Assembly (NCBI RefSeq): GCF_026262505.1
Contig: NC_067203.1
Location: 7,378,001-7,442,000, forward strand
Direction: 5' to 3'
Source: Trichomonas vaginalis G3
Taxonomy: Eukaryota > Parabasalia > Trichomonadida > Trichomonadidae
Length of the DNA stretch: 64,000 nt
Part shown: piece by piece, positions 20,582 to 30,433 of the stretch
How the letters are laid out: each line of letters begins with the position of its first letter
Numbering within the stretch: position 1 is the first letter of the stretch
Made by a program: the position numbers and the translations under genes
The notes under the pieces: model-generated
What the model was told of the DNA's origin: nothing
Seen by the model: the letters and a program-made list of their open reading frames with translations, nothing else
The model's database searches: none

Positions 20582-21456
20582 ATTTTTGGTTCTGTAATTT
20601 TGGCGGGTAATACAACTTTTAAAGGAATAGCATATACGTCAAAAATCGATAAAGAAAAAGTCACTTTCGAAAAATTAGATGAAGTTGATAACCCAGTTGC
20701 TGTTCTGGGAACATCGATATATACACCCGAATCAGACAATTATTCTGTTTCTCTGGAGCCAGTTACAATTATTAAAACTAGTTGTCCTCTTAAACTCCAA
20801 TTTGTTGCTGCTGAACCATCCTATAGAATTTCAACTAAAGTTAACGGAACCTTAATAGAAGAATCTATTGAAACCGTGGTAGCTACAACTAAAAAAGGTG
20901 ATACTTCATTTAAATTAGATCGAAACCTAGCTGATAAAACAACCGATAGTAGCAAACTTTTTTCTCACTTTCAAGCAAGCGCTTGACATATAAATACATT
21001 AGAGATAAATACGTTGGTTTCGGTTACTATGGTGATTATTATGAAGAGATAGATCAAAGTCCAAGAGAAGGAACCATGGGATCAAATAAGGGTGCCTATA
21101 TTGCGCTTAGTGTAAACAAGGAAGAAATAGAAGAAGCTAATGAAAAGCCTACAACTGTTAGCGGAAATTTAAAGATTATGTGGGAGGAAGCAACATCTTC
21201 ATCAGCTGATGAAGAAGAGGAAGAAGAGTTCTATTTCCCCGAATTCAAAGCTACACTTCCAACTAATGCTGGTATTTACACCGAGAAGAATGTTCATCAA
21301 AATTTCCCTAGTTCACCAAAATCATATGCACCATCTTTGGCATGGTGGGTAATTCTGTTAATTGTCCTTTTCGCTCTCATTATCGTTACTATTATTAGCC
21401 TCGTTCTTTTCTATTTCGTTTTCAATAAAGCAAGTAATGCTTCAGAGCAGGTCTAA
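20582..21456 (+). pseudogene. C-terminal remnant of a host type I membrane protein
   Basis: Two open frames in series. The first (to 20986) is beta-strand-rich with repeated 'tik/tsc' stretches. The second (20983-21456) has an acidic stretch (DEEEEEEFYFPEF), a transmembrane helix (WWVILLIVLFALIIVTIISL) and an 11-residue tail FNKASNASEQV. There is no ATG at the 5' end, which stops where the GC-rich element boundary begins. A frame change at about 20983 separates the parts. It therefore looks like a surface protein gene cut by an element insertion and then decayed. Its family was not recognised. Confidence 0.55.
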
Positions 21457-21639
21457 AATAAAAAATTTTTGCTACAATAACCTATTTTCTACAATTAATG
21501 AATAATCCAGACGAAAAAGTCTAATTATTTAAATTCGATTCAAGTTGAACTTAGAGATGGCCAACAAATCCGTAGGGTATGGCTTCGATTGTATTCATTT
21601 TTATGAAATCCCAAGAAAAAAGTAGTAAATTTTATAAGG

Positions 21640-22707
21640 ATGTCGAAATTTTTTATTGTGCATGATTCTAAAAATAAAAATTTAAGTATATGCGTTATGG
21701 CATTTGATACCGAGGATTATATATGTTGCATATCTAAAGATCCTCCATATTTTGAAGCAGAATCAAAATTATGCAATCTTTTATCAAGGAAGGAATCATT
21801 CATAAAAGCAGAACTCGAGCGTTCAGAATCAGTAGAGCTGTTTTGTCAACGTCTAAGCGAACTTGTTTTTAAATTACGACCAGAAATCAAATTAAATACT
21901 AATCAACTATCGACACCATACTTTAAAAAAGTCATTCAAGAGATCAGAAGTATAGGGTGGGATAAAATAACTAAAATTGATACTACATTATCATATTTTG
22001 AAATTGTTATTTACGATTCCAAGCGTAGAAAGATAGAAATTCGATTTGATTTACCAACAAATTTTCCATATTCAACTCCTACTGTTAATTCGAACTTACC
22101 TGTTTCAATTAACTTTGATTGGGATCCTCAATCTTCCAAAATTTCTTCAATTGTAGATCTTTATCAAGAATCATTATCATCATTTGATACTCTATGGTCA
22201 CAGCTCGAAGATTTAGACAAAAATACATTCGTAATCGATCCACATGTTCCGACATTAAATTGTTGCATGAGAATGATATATCTAAGTCCACAACTCTGGA
22301 TACAGATAGAAGTTAAACCACTCAGAGCACAATACAGACCAATTATCAAGTTCAAAGGTTCAGATCAAGCGAAAAGAGAGATGCAACATCAATTTGATGA
22401 AAACGTAAATAAATGGGATGTTTCAAAGACAATTAGAGAGAATTTGGAGGCAATTCTCAACTTGAAATTCCCTAAGAGAGCTGATGAAGAGTGTGAGACA
22501 GAGATAGAGTGTCCAATCTGCTTCTGCGAACGATTTGGAGGCGAGTTACCTGAAATTGTTTGTGAAAATCCAAAATGCGCAAAACATTATCACAGATCTT
22601 GCCTTGTAGACTGGTTAAGAGAGAACAGGAAGATGGAACAATCATTCCACTGTATATATGGAACATGTCCAAATTGTGGGGCAAAAATTCAAGTTGATGA
22701 TAGCTAA
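21640..22707 (+). CDS. FANCL: FANCL, Fanconi-pathway RING E3 ubiquitin ligase
   Basis: 355 residues, close to the usual 370-380 of FANCL. The C-terminal RING is diagnostic: CPICFCERFGGELPEIVC from residue 291, then NPKCAKHYHRSCLVDWL and GTCPNCG ending with C346. Spacing matches the FANCL RING/PHD hybrid and its 'QSFxxIxGxCPxC' end (here QSFHCIYGTCPNC). Residues about 95-280 fit the UBC-like double RWD region (YFEIVIYDSKRRKIEI, then NFPYSTPTV). FANCL with its E2 monoubiquitinates FANCD2-FANCI during interstrand crosslink repair in the nucleus. The start at 21640 is chosen because the conserved frame begins there. A TCATT initiator lies 43 bp upstream, and an out-of-frame ATG at 21603 lies between, so the exact leader is unsure. 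Confidence 0.85.
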   Translation: MSKFFIVHDSKNKNLSICVMAFDTEDYICCISKDPPYFEAESKLCNLLSRKESFIKAELERSESVELFCQRLSELVFKLRPEIKLNTNQLSTPYFKKVIQEIRSIGWDKITKIDTTLSYFEIVIYDSKRRKIEIRFDLPTNFPYSTPTVNSNLPVSINFDWDPQSSKISSIVDLYQESLSSFDTLWSQLEDLDKNTFVIDPHVPTLNCCMRMIYLSPQLWIQIEVKPLRAQYRPIIKFKGSDQAKREMQHQFDENVNKWDVSKTIRENLEAILNLKFPKRADEECETEIECPICFCERFGGELPEIVCENPKCAKHYHRSCLVDWLRENRKMEQSFHCIYGTCPNCGAKIQVDDS

Positions 22708-22984
22708 ACTGATATATAAAGGTATTTGTTTGTAAATAATTATGAATAAAATTATCAATATTTCGAATCAATTCCTTTTTTATTCAATTATGAAAAGATT
22801 TCATGAGTGAAAGGATTTTTTTTCAGATAACGCTATATTTTCATATAAAGCCCAGTTATTTATTAATGATATAGGAAAAACATGTTTGACTATAAAGTCC
22901 ATAAGAATATAGCAATTATTATGCATAATGAAGTAAAATTTGAATAAAATTAAGTATGAATTTAAAGATGATTGATCTGTGGAA

Positions 22985-24246
22985 AAGAGAATTGAAAAAA
23001 AAAAGATTTCATTTTCTGTGAATATTTGTAGTATTGCAAATTTTAATAGATATATGTACTTACATGATATGTATAAATGTATATATATATAAAATAATAA
23101 TAGTTATTAAGAATAGAGTTTTTTAACATTTAGGTTTTGAAAATATTGATGTTTCAGACTTTGTTATATTCAACTCCTGAGTCCTGGTTTTCTTTCCTCT
23201 TCGTGTGGATGCAATAGACTACGAATGAGATTATGAGAGCGATGAAGACAATGACACCAATTGATGCTGGCAAGACAACACACAGATAGAATTTCTTTAC
23301 AGAATCGGCGTGTTTGTACGAATCTCCTGCTCTGAGTTCCATCTTGTAAGCGATGCTATTGTTTTCGATGAGTTTCGTGAAGTTTACGCTTCCGATATTT
23401 GCGATGTCTGCTATCGTAAGTTTTAGTAGAATTTATTCTGACAGGATCTAAGTACAAGTCACTGTTTCCTGTGCTTGGTAACTTGTTATTCCATCCACCG
23501 ATGAAGATGATGAACAAGAATTTGTAGTCAATTAAAAGCACTTCCTTCCCAGGAAGCTTCAACTTCGTTATCGGTTCCGTTTATCATGATGAGGGGATGA
23601 GAAAGGGAATAGCCTATTTGAACAGTATTTTTGACTGTGTTGTAATCTCCCTCGATCTGGACGATTGCAGGTCCTGAGATTATTATCTTGTTATAGTTTC
23701 CTGTAACTTTGACAATACTCATGTATTGAGATGTGATTTTGATATTCCTCTCTCGGCATGTGACGTTATAATAGCGTACATCTTGTGAAGGTGTTATCGT
23801 GATTTCTGTTTTACCGTTGTCATCATAGTATGGTAAGTTGATAGGTTTGCTCGAAACAATTTCGTCGTACTGCTGATAGAAGATATCAGTGTAATCAACA
23901 GATGCTGTAAGCGCATGTAATATTGCGAACATCAAGAAAAATGATTTCCTTAATTTAATAATTTTTTTGAATTCAAAATTTCTGAAGATTTTGCGTAATC
24001 CAATTTTATGCTCTCAATTTTTTAAAAATATTTTGATAACTCTCAACGGTGAAAAATTATCAGATCTGCATAATCCAAGTATAGTCTTTTCAATTTATGA
24101 AATTAGAGATATACTTTATTTCAATCATCTTTAACTCTAATGTTACATTGAGATTTGATTTAAGAAATGTCAGATTATACAATTTAACTATGTTATTTTA
24201 ACAATTTTATTATTTGTACTATGACATTTAAATATGATAATGCTTA
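22985..24246 (-). repeat. Inverted duplication, left arm
   Basis: About 1.26 kb, nearly identical to the reverse complement of 25546-26805. The outer edge is near 'gaaaaaaaaaagatttcatt' and the inner edge near 'gataatgctta'. It contains one full copy of the membrane-protein gene with its upstream region. Near-identity of coding and flanking DNA indicates recent duplication or ongoing gene conversion. Confidence 0.9.
23154..23932 (-). pseudogene. Second copy of the small type I membrane protein, frameshifted
   Basis: Inverted copy of the gene at 25859-26635, with the ATG at 23932. It has two one-base T insertions relative to that copy. One is in a T run near 23538 (cttttaatt against ctttaatt), the other near 23418 (aaaacttacg against aaaactacg). 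The frame breaks into three pieces. Otherwise the sequences are almost the same. Either the copy has just died, or the two differences are homopolymer errors in the assembly. Confidence 0.75.
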
Positions 24247-25545
24247 ACTCAATAAATTTTCCAAACAAATTCAAATCTCACTGTAATAATGATATTTACG
24301 CTATATTTTTTGGATTACCTGCCATAAAAAGATTTCATGCAATATATTGCTTACAAACACTTTAAAATACCCTACTTTTGATCAAATATCGCGGAAAGTG
24401 ATATATTAGTTAGATCATAATTATACACTAAAGTATTTTGAATATCATTCAGATTCTATTGATGTTTAAAATTCAAAATAAAAAATATATATTATAAAAG
24501 GTGCTCATGTTATTCTGTAACTCAAAATGGATTTGATACCATGGTTGGTGCAGTTGAAAAATATAAGCGTATGAATTTCTCGCGTCGACGCAGTTCTCAC
24601 AATCGAAGAAGTTATTATTGAGTATATAAAGTATTGACTGTGAAGCCCTAATTCATGTGCGATTCATGTTATCAGTATGAAATCTGCTGATCAAAAGAAC
24701 TGATTGTCATAAAAAAAAGGTAAAAAGTGAAATCAAACTCTCACTTCAATTTTCAATTAATTTTTATTTTTTTTGATGAGTAGAATTGTTTATTTCTCTA
24801 TTGTTTATCATTGATATAACCATTGAAAGTTTACCGTTTGATATACGAAACTCAGAAATAAATATTGTATCAGTATCATTTGAATTGTATCAGTATTTGT
24901 CAAAATCTGACTGTCAACTTTTAATTAATTTATTTGTTTCAAAGGAATATTTCCACTCGAAAATGCTATAAAAATCAGTCAACATTGCCATAAAAATATT
25001 CTTTCGAATGACATTGAATTGATCCGATTTGATATTGCGAATTATAACAAATTTGATATTGCGAAATATAACAAATTTGGATAACCTAAATCAAATGGAT
25101 ATAAGTTATTATAACAACATGCATTTCACAACATTAACATTAACAAATTGAATTAAATTTCTTCAATTTTTTTTATAATATATTTTCTTTTTGGATCAAT
25201 ATATTTATGCCTATATTTTAATATGATAATTACCTCTTGAATATAAAAAAAATACATAAAGTAATGAAGATTTCTTTAATTTCTCAAATGAAATTATGAA
25301 AATTAAAATCAAATTTAAATATCTAATGCTAACATATACAATAATATATTATTTATGTAAAAACAGAAGCTATATTAAACTTACAAAAAATGTCGATTTC
25401 AAAAAAAATCGACAACGTTCAATTTATGGATAGATTAGCAAATTATAATCCAACAGAAATAAAAAGTATAAAAATGTTATCTTTTAATAAAAGCTTAGTT
25501 CAATTAAAGTTTTTTTGTTATTCTTCATGGTTTTGTTGAGATTTT
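24247..25545. other. Spacer of the inverted duplication
   Basis: Unique AT-rich sequence of about 1.3 kb between the arms. The only suggestive coding piece is a 49-codon frame at 25390-25539 (MSISKKIDNVQFMDRLANYN) that stops at the arm boundary. It could be the 5' stump of a gene cut by the duplication. No other gene is seen. Confidence 0.4.
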
Positions 25546-25846
25546 AAGCATTATCATATTTAAATGTCATAGTACAAATAATAAAATTGTTAAAATAACA
25601 TAGTTAAATTGTATAATCTGACATTTCTTAAATCAAATCTCAATGTAACATTAGAGTTAAAGATGATTGAAATAAAGTATATCTCTAATTTCATAAATTG
25701 AAAAAACTATACTTGGATTATGCAGATCTGATAATTTTTCACCGTTGAGAGTTATCAAAATATTTTTAAAAAATTGAGAGCATAAAATTGGATTACGCAA
25801 AATCTTCAGAAATTTTGAATTCAAAAAAATTATTAAATTAAGGAAA

Positions 25847-25851
25847 TCATT
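25847..25851 (+). promoter_or_regulatory. Trichomonad initiator (Inr) of the membrane-protein gene
   Basis: TCATT matches the T. vaginalis Inr TCA(T/C)(T/A). The A is 10 bases before the ATG at 25859, giving a typical short leader. The mirrored copy has the same element. Confidence 0.5.
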
Positions 25852-25858
25852 TTTCTTG

Positions 25859-26635
25859 ATGTTCGCAATATTACATGCGCTTACAGCATCTGTTGATTAC
25901 ACTGATATCTTCTATCAGCAGTACGACGAAATTGTTTCGAGCAAACCTATCAACTTACCATACTATGATGACAACGGTAAAACAGAAATCACGATAACAC
26001 CTTCACAAGATGTACGCTATTATAACGTCACATGCCGAGAGAGGAATATCAAAATCACATCTCAATACATGAGTATTGTCAAAGTTACAGGAAACTATAA
26101 CAAGATAATAATCTCAGGACCTGCAATCGTCCAGATCGAGGGAGATTACAACACAGTCAAAAATACTGTTCAAATAGGCTATTCCCTTTCTCATCCCCTC
26201 ATCATGATAAACGGAACCGATAACGAAGTTGAAGCTTCCTGGGAAGGAAGTGCTTTAATTGACTACAAATTCTTGTTCATCATCTTCATCGGTGGATGGA
26301 ATAACAAGTTACCAAGCACAGGAAACAGTGACTTGTACTTAGATCCTGTCAGAATAAATTCTACTAAAACTACGATAGCAGACATCGCAAATATCGGAAG
26401 CGTAAACTTCACGAAACTCATCGAAAACAATAGCATCGCTTACAAGATGGAACTCAGAGCAGGAGATTCGTACAAACACGCCGATTCTGTAAAGAAATTC
26501 TATCTGTGTGTTGTCTTGCCAGCATCAATTGGTGTCATTGTCTTCATCGCTCTCATAATCTCATTCGTAGTCTATTGCATCCACACGAAGAGGAAAGAAA
26601 ACCAGGACTCAGGAGTTGAATATAACAAAGTCTGA
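25859..26635 (+). CDS. Small type I membrane protein, probably surface
   Basis: 258 residues from the ATG at 25859. A short N-terminal hydrophobic stretch (MFAILHALTASV) may act as a signal peptide. The ectodomain is beta-rich with regular strands (IKITSQYMSIVKVTGNYNKI), suggesting a small beta-helix, and has several N-glycosylation sites (NVT, NGT, NST). One transmembrane helix lies at about 208-236 (CVVLPASIGVIVFIALIISF), then a 20-residue tail (HTKRKENQDSGVEYNKV). This layout is common among trichomonad surface proteins. No named family was recognised. The duplicate is at 23154-23932. Confidence 0.7.
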   Translation: MFAILHALTASVDYTDIFYQQYDEIVSSKPINLPYYDDNGKTEITITPSQDVRYYNVTCRERNIKITSQYMSIVKVTGNYNKIIISGPAIVQIEGDYNTVKNTVQIGYSLSHPLIMINGTDNEVEASWEGSALIDYKFLFIIFIGGWNNKLPSTGNSDLYLDPVRINSTKTTIADIANIGSVNFTKLIENNSIAYKMELRAGDSYKHADSVKKFYLCVVLPASIGVIVFIALIISFVVYCIHTKRKENQDSGVEYNKV

Positions 26636-26951
26636 AACATCAATATTTTCAAAACCTAAATGTTAAAAAACTCTATTCTTAATAACTATTATTATTTTAT
26701 ATATATATACATTTATACATATCATGTAAGTACATATATCTATTAAAATTTGCAATACTACAAATATTCACAGAAAATGAAATCTTTTTCTTTCAATTTT
26801 CTTTAATTCGACTTGATTTATGCGGTGCTAACATCAATCTTAAAAATTATAATTACAATCTAATAACTGATGTCTATAGATCCATGTTTAAAGATTTTGG
26901 TTTTTGATCAACTTTACAATTTTGACATGTAAAGTTAAATTTTTATAAAAA

Positions 26952-29834
26952 ATGTTTGGAGAGTTAATTCTTAATGATCCATTTCATGGACCATCAAGAG
27001 TTGCAGATTCAGGCTTTGTTAATATGGGTGATATAGAAGCAAGGCTTTATTTGAATCTCCCTCTGAGATTAAATCAAAATCCAATCAATTTCACAGTAGA
27101 AATCAAAGCAAAAGGAAACACAGGACAATACAATACAATTCAGAAAGTATATCTCGTCGAAAATTCATCCAAAACAGAAATTTATAATAAAAAAGGTGAT
27201 ATTTCACTGGATAAGAATGGAAACGGCAAAAGATCACTTAGTACTAGCAATTTAATCAAGAAAATCAGTAAAAAACAGCAAGTTGTTTTCAATTTTGAAG
27301 TTATTCCTTCTCAAAAAACGGCAAGCTCTACAGTCGGACAACAAAAGGCAGAAAACGCTGTAAAAGTTGTTCCTCTTGAGCGTCCTGCTGCAAAACCAGT
27401 ATATATTTATACTCCTCCACCAACTCCAGTAAATACTCGCGAAGCAGTTGGTTTTATTGGCCTAATAAACCAAGGATCCACTTGTTATATGAATTCCTCA
27501 CTACAATCACTATTTACAAACCCTGCAATTCGTAATTTAATTTATAATATTCCTATTACTTCAAAGACGCCGATTGAGCAAGAAAACGATCCTGTATTAA
27601 ATCTACAAATACTTTTCTACAAGCTCCAATACGAAAACGAAGCTTTATCTACAAATTTGTTGACAAAATCTTTTGGTTGGAATGATGAAGTTTATATTCA
27701 ACATGATGCAGCAGAATTTCTTAATGTCTTGTTAAATACTGTTTCTCAGAAGATTAAATCAATTCCTCAATTATTACAAAATTTTAATGTTTTACTTACG
27801 ACGATCTACTACAATATGGCTGCTCCCGTCAATACAGAGGACTGGTCAATGCTTGGGAAGAAGGAAGACACAAGAATGTTGAATGTTCCAATAATAAATT
27901 CTTCAAATGTCCAAAACGCCATCAAAAGACTGGGAAATCCATCAGATATTGATGACCAGATAACAATTAATGGTGTTAGAACATACGCTAAGATGAAAAC
28001 CATTATAGAAAAGCTTCCTGTCGTATTAACCATCCAATTACTCAGACTTTCATATGCAAAAGGTCTTGATGGAAGTTTCAATAGAATTAAACTAACTGAT
28101 AGGGTCGAATACACTAATTCTTTAATCGTTGAAAGCACATACGATGGTGAAGTAAAATATAATCTCCATGCTGTCATCTGCCATACAGGATCAGCAACAG
28201 GAGGCCATTACTATTCGTTTATCAAGCCTACTTCCGAAGAAAAATGGCTTTGGTTCAATGATACAAGTGTATCAGTTGCATCTAACGCTGATGTCTACGA
28301 TAAGAACTTTGATGGAGGCGCGTACATCCTTATGTATGTCATGGCCGATGAAGAAGAGAGGTTATTTAAAGATCCGGCGCTTCCATCAAATCAAATCACG
28401 GAATTCTTCAATACATCGACCAACATGACTGAAATAACAGTCATTACAGACTCAGGAGTCATTGAGAACACGAAAGAAGGAAAAACAGGAATAAGATATC
28501 CCTCAAAAGAAACAAAAATATCAATTAGCCGCATGAAAACAATTGAAGATGTATGTATACAAGCAGGTATCAACTATCCACATACTATTTTCTCAATGGA
28601 TGGCTTCCAAAGACCAAATTCGATTCTTGATCCAACAAAACCAATCGCGGAATCACTTGGCAACGACAAAACCATATTTGTATGCCATGATAACATCAGT
28701 TCTCGTGGAATCATCTTCCTAAAGACATTCGATCCCTCATCTTTGAAGTTAACTTTCGTTGGAATCATTCCTATCAACGAAGAATCAACAATTCTCAGTG
28801 CAACGGAATCGGTAACGCATGGATTACAAGAGGGCTTCGAGTTCTTCGTTGAAGGAATCGATTCTGCCGAGAAAATCGATCCAATTACGAAAATCTTCGG
28901 AAATAATAACGACTTAGTTGGTTCAATCATCGTTATTCAGCCGAAAACAGGTGCTAAACTAACAATAGAAGACAGCATCATCAACTATCTCTCGATAAAT
29001 GATGCTCAAAACGACGGATTATATTCGACATTTTTAGAAATGAAGAAATTCATCAAAGTTGATTTATTCGGAATAGAAAACACTAAAGAACCAATTATCT
29101 CTGTTCGAATGCCCTCGAATCTCCCAATTTCCGAGTTCAAAAACATCACTTCATCTTTGACTGGAATTTCTTCTGTTGATTGTCAATTATTTAGACTTCG
29201 GTCAGGTACTTCTTTCATGAGACATGTGAGTGAAGGAAATATAGCGTTGAATCCAGCAGGAGACAGTTTTGTTGTCGTTGAATACAGAAGACAAAGTGAA
29301 GACGAAAAAATAATCGTTTGTGAAGTGAACGATTCCCCTCAAAACAGAAGATTTTTGGTCAGTTCACTTCCTAACTGGACATTGCAAGATTCATTGAGAG
29401 GTACATTAGAATTACAACCATTCTTTAATGCCTTTTCTGTTGATGATTCTCCATCAATGAACAAAATTGAATTTGACAAAAATTTGACACAAGAAACAAA
29501 TTACATTTTCATTGATGTGAATAACCATGAATCACAGAACTACGTGAATGTTGTTGTTGAGTCTAAACACATTGGAGAACCATTGTTCTTTACAATAGAC
29601 ATTGACAATGAAACTAATTTTGAACAAATCAAAAATTCTGTCAAAACAAAGTTGAATGTTGATAATTCCACTTTCAACAGAATGAGAGTTTCATTTGGAA
29701 ATATCGGATCAACAATTGCTATCAACACAACAAAGATTGTGCCTCTTAAAGAAGCAAATCCAAATCTATTTGTTAGAGTTTTGCCTTCGAGTTCTGTAAC
29801 TTCTACAGAGAGATCTATTATTTTCTATAACTAA
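26952..29834 (+). CDS. Ubiquitin-specific protease (peptidase C19), USP7/USP47-like
   Basis: 960 residues. The catalytic domain spans about 166-475. The Cys box is GLINQGSTCYMNSSLQSL with C178 as nucleophile. The His box is GGHYYSFIKP with H419, followed by WFND (N436/D437) as third catalytic position. An N-terminal region of about 130 residues is beta-rich and could be a divergent MATH-like domain. After the protease come several ubiquitin-like modules (LKLTFVGIIPINEESTI, then ISVRMPSNLPISEF), the layout seen in USP7 and USP47. The enzyme removes ubiquitin from targets. The protein looks complete, with intact catalytic residues. Target unknown. Confidence 0.85.
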   Translation: MFGELILNDPFHGPSRVADSGFVNMGDIEARLYLNLPLRLNQNPINFTVEIKAKGNTGQYNTIQKVYLVENSSKTEIYNKKGDISLDKNGNGKRSLSTSNLIKKISKKQQVVFNFEVIPSQKTASSTVGQQKAENAVKVVPLERPAAKPVYIYTPPPTPVNTREAVGFIGLINQGSTCYMNSSLQSLFTNPAIRNLIYNIPITSKTPIEQENDPVLNLQILFYKLQYENEALSTNLLTKSFGWNDEVYIQHDAAEFLNVLLNTVSQKIKSIPQLLQNFNVLLTTIYYNMAAPVNTEDWSMLGKKEDTRMLNVPIINSSNVQNAIKRLGNPSDIDDQITINGVRTYAKMKTIIEKLPVVLTIQLLRLSYAKGLDGSFNRIKLTDRVEYTNSLIVESTYDGEVKYNLHAVICHTGSATGGHYYSFIKPTSEEKWLWFNDTSVSVASNADVYDKNFDGGAYILMYVMADEEERLFKDPALPSNQITEFFNTSTNMTEITVITDSGVIENTKEGKTGIRYPSKETKISISRMKTIEDVCIQAGINYPHTIFSMDGFQRPNSILDPTKPIAESLGNDKTIFVCHDNISSRGIIFLKTFDPSSLKLTFVGIIPINEESTILSATESVTHGLQEGFEFFVEGIDSAEKIDPITKIFGNNNDLVGSIIVIQPKTGAKLTIEDSIINYLSINDAQNDGLYSTFLEMKKFIKVDLFGIENTKEPIISVRMPSNLPISEFKNITSSLTGISSVDCQLFRLRSGTSFMRHVSEGNIALNPAGDSFVVVEYRRQSEDEKIIVCEVNDSPQNRRFLVSSLPNWTLQDSLRGTLELQPFFNAFSVDDSPSMNKIEFDKNLTQETNYIFIDVNNHESQNYVNVVVESKHIGEPLFFTIDIDNETNFEQIKNSVKTKLNVDNSTFNRMRVSFGNIGSTIAINTTKIVPLKEANPNLFVRVLPSSSVTSTERSIIFYN

Positions 29835-30433
29835 TAAATTATTTATATATTTCTATGGTTTAATCATCCAATCAATCTTTATTTTGTCTTCATTAAGGTT
29901 CAACGTTCTGGCCATATCTAATTATAGATTCTGATTTGATATCATATTTATATACGGTTAATAATATAATTTTTGGATTTCGTTAACCAAGAAGGTCTAA
30001 AAAATCGATTCAAGATGAAGACAATGACTATAATTCTCATTTTAGCATTCAATTTTGAATAATATTGAAAATGTACCGTTTTTCCTTAATATTTACTTCT
30101 TTTTTTCATTTACAATGTTTAAGTATGCTTTCTGACCTTACAGTTTTAGATTCTATGTTTCTTTACACATCTATTCCTCTTTTGAGAGAGTGTCATAAAT
30201 TATTTAGTGTAACCTAAATATAATATAATTATGAACAAAAAATACCACATTTGATTCCAACTTCACTTTACAACCATTTATAGTAAAGATACCTTTAATT
30301 TAAAACGTGTTAATAGAATTAATAATTTTATGAATAAACATTATGATAGCATATAATCTTTCTGCATATTCAGAGTTGACAAATCAAAAAAGAAGACAAA
30401 TGGTTTACATAACATTCATTTTACAATATCTAT
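29835..30433. other. Intergenic region without recognised features
   Basis: About 0.6 kb of AT-rich sequence between convergent genes (USP and BspA-like). No RNA gene, repeat or frame of note is seen. Confidence 0.6.

Larger units (their letters stand above)
25546..26805 (+). repeat. Inverted duplication, right arm
   Basis: Mirror of 22985-24246. It carries the open copy of the membrane-protein gene and about 0.3 kb of upstream sequence. Confidence 0.9.

Noticed and set aside
24786-24971. 61-codon plus-strand frame in the spacer of the inverted duplication
   Set aside because: AT-rich chance frame, no family, no initiator and no ATG context supporting it.
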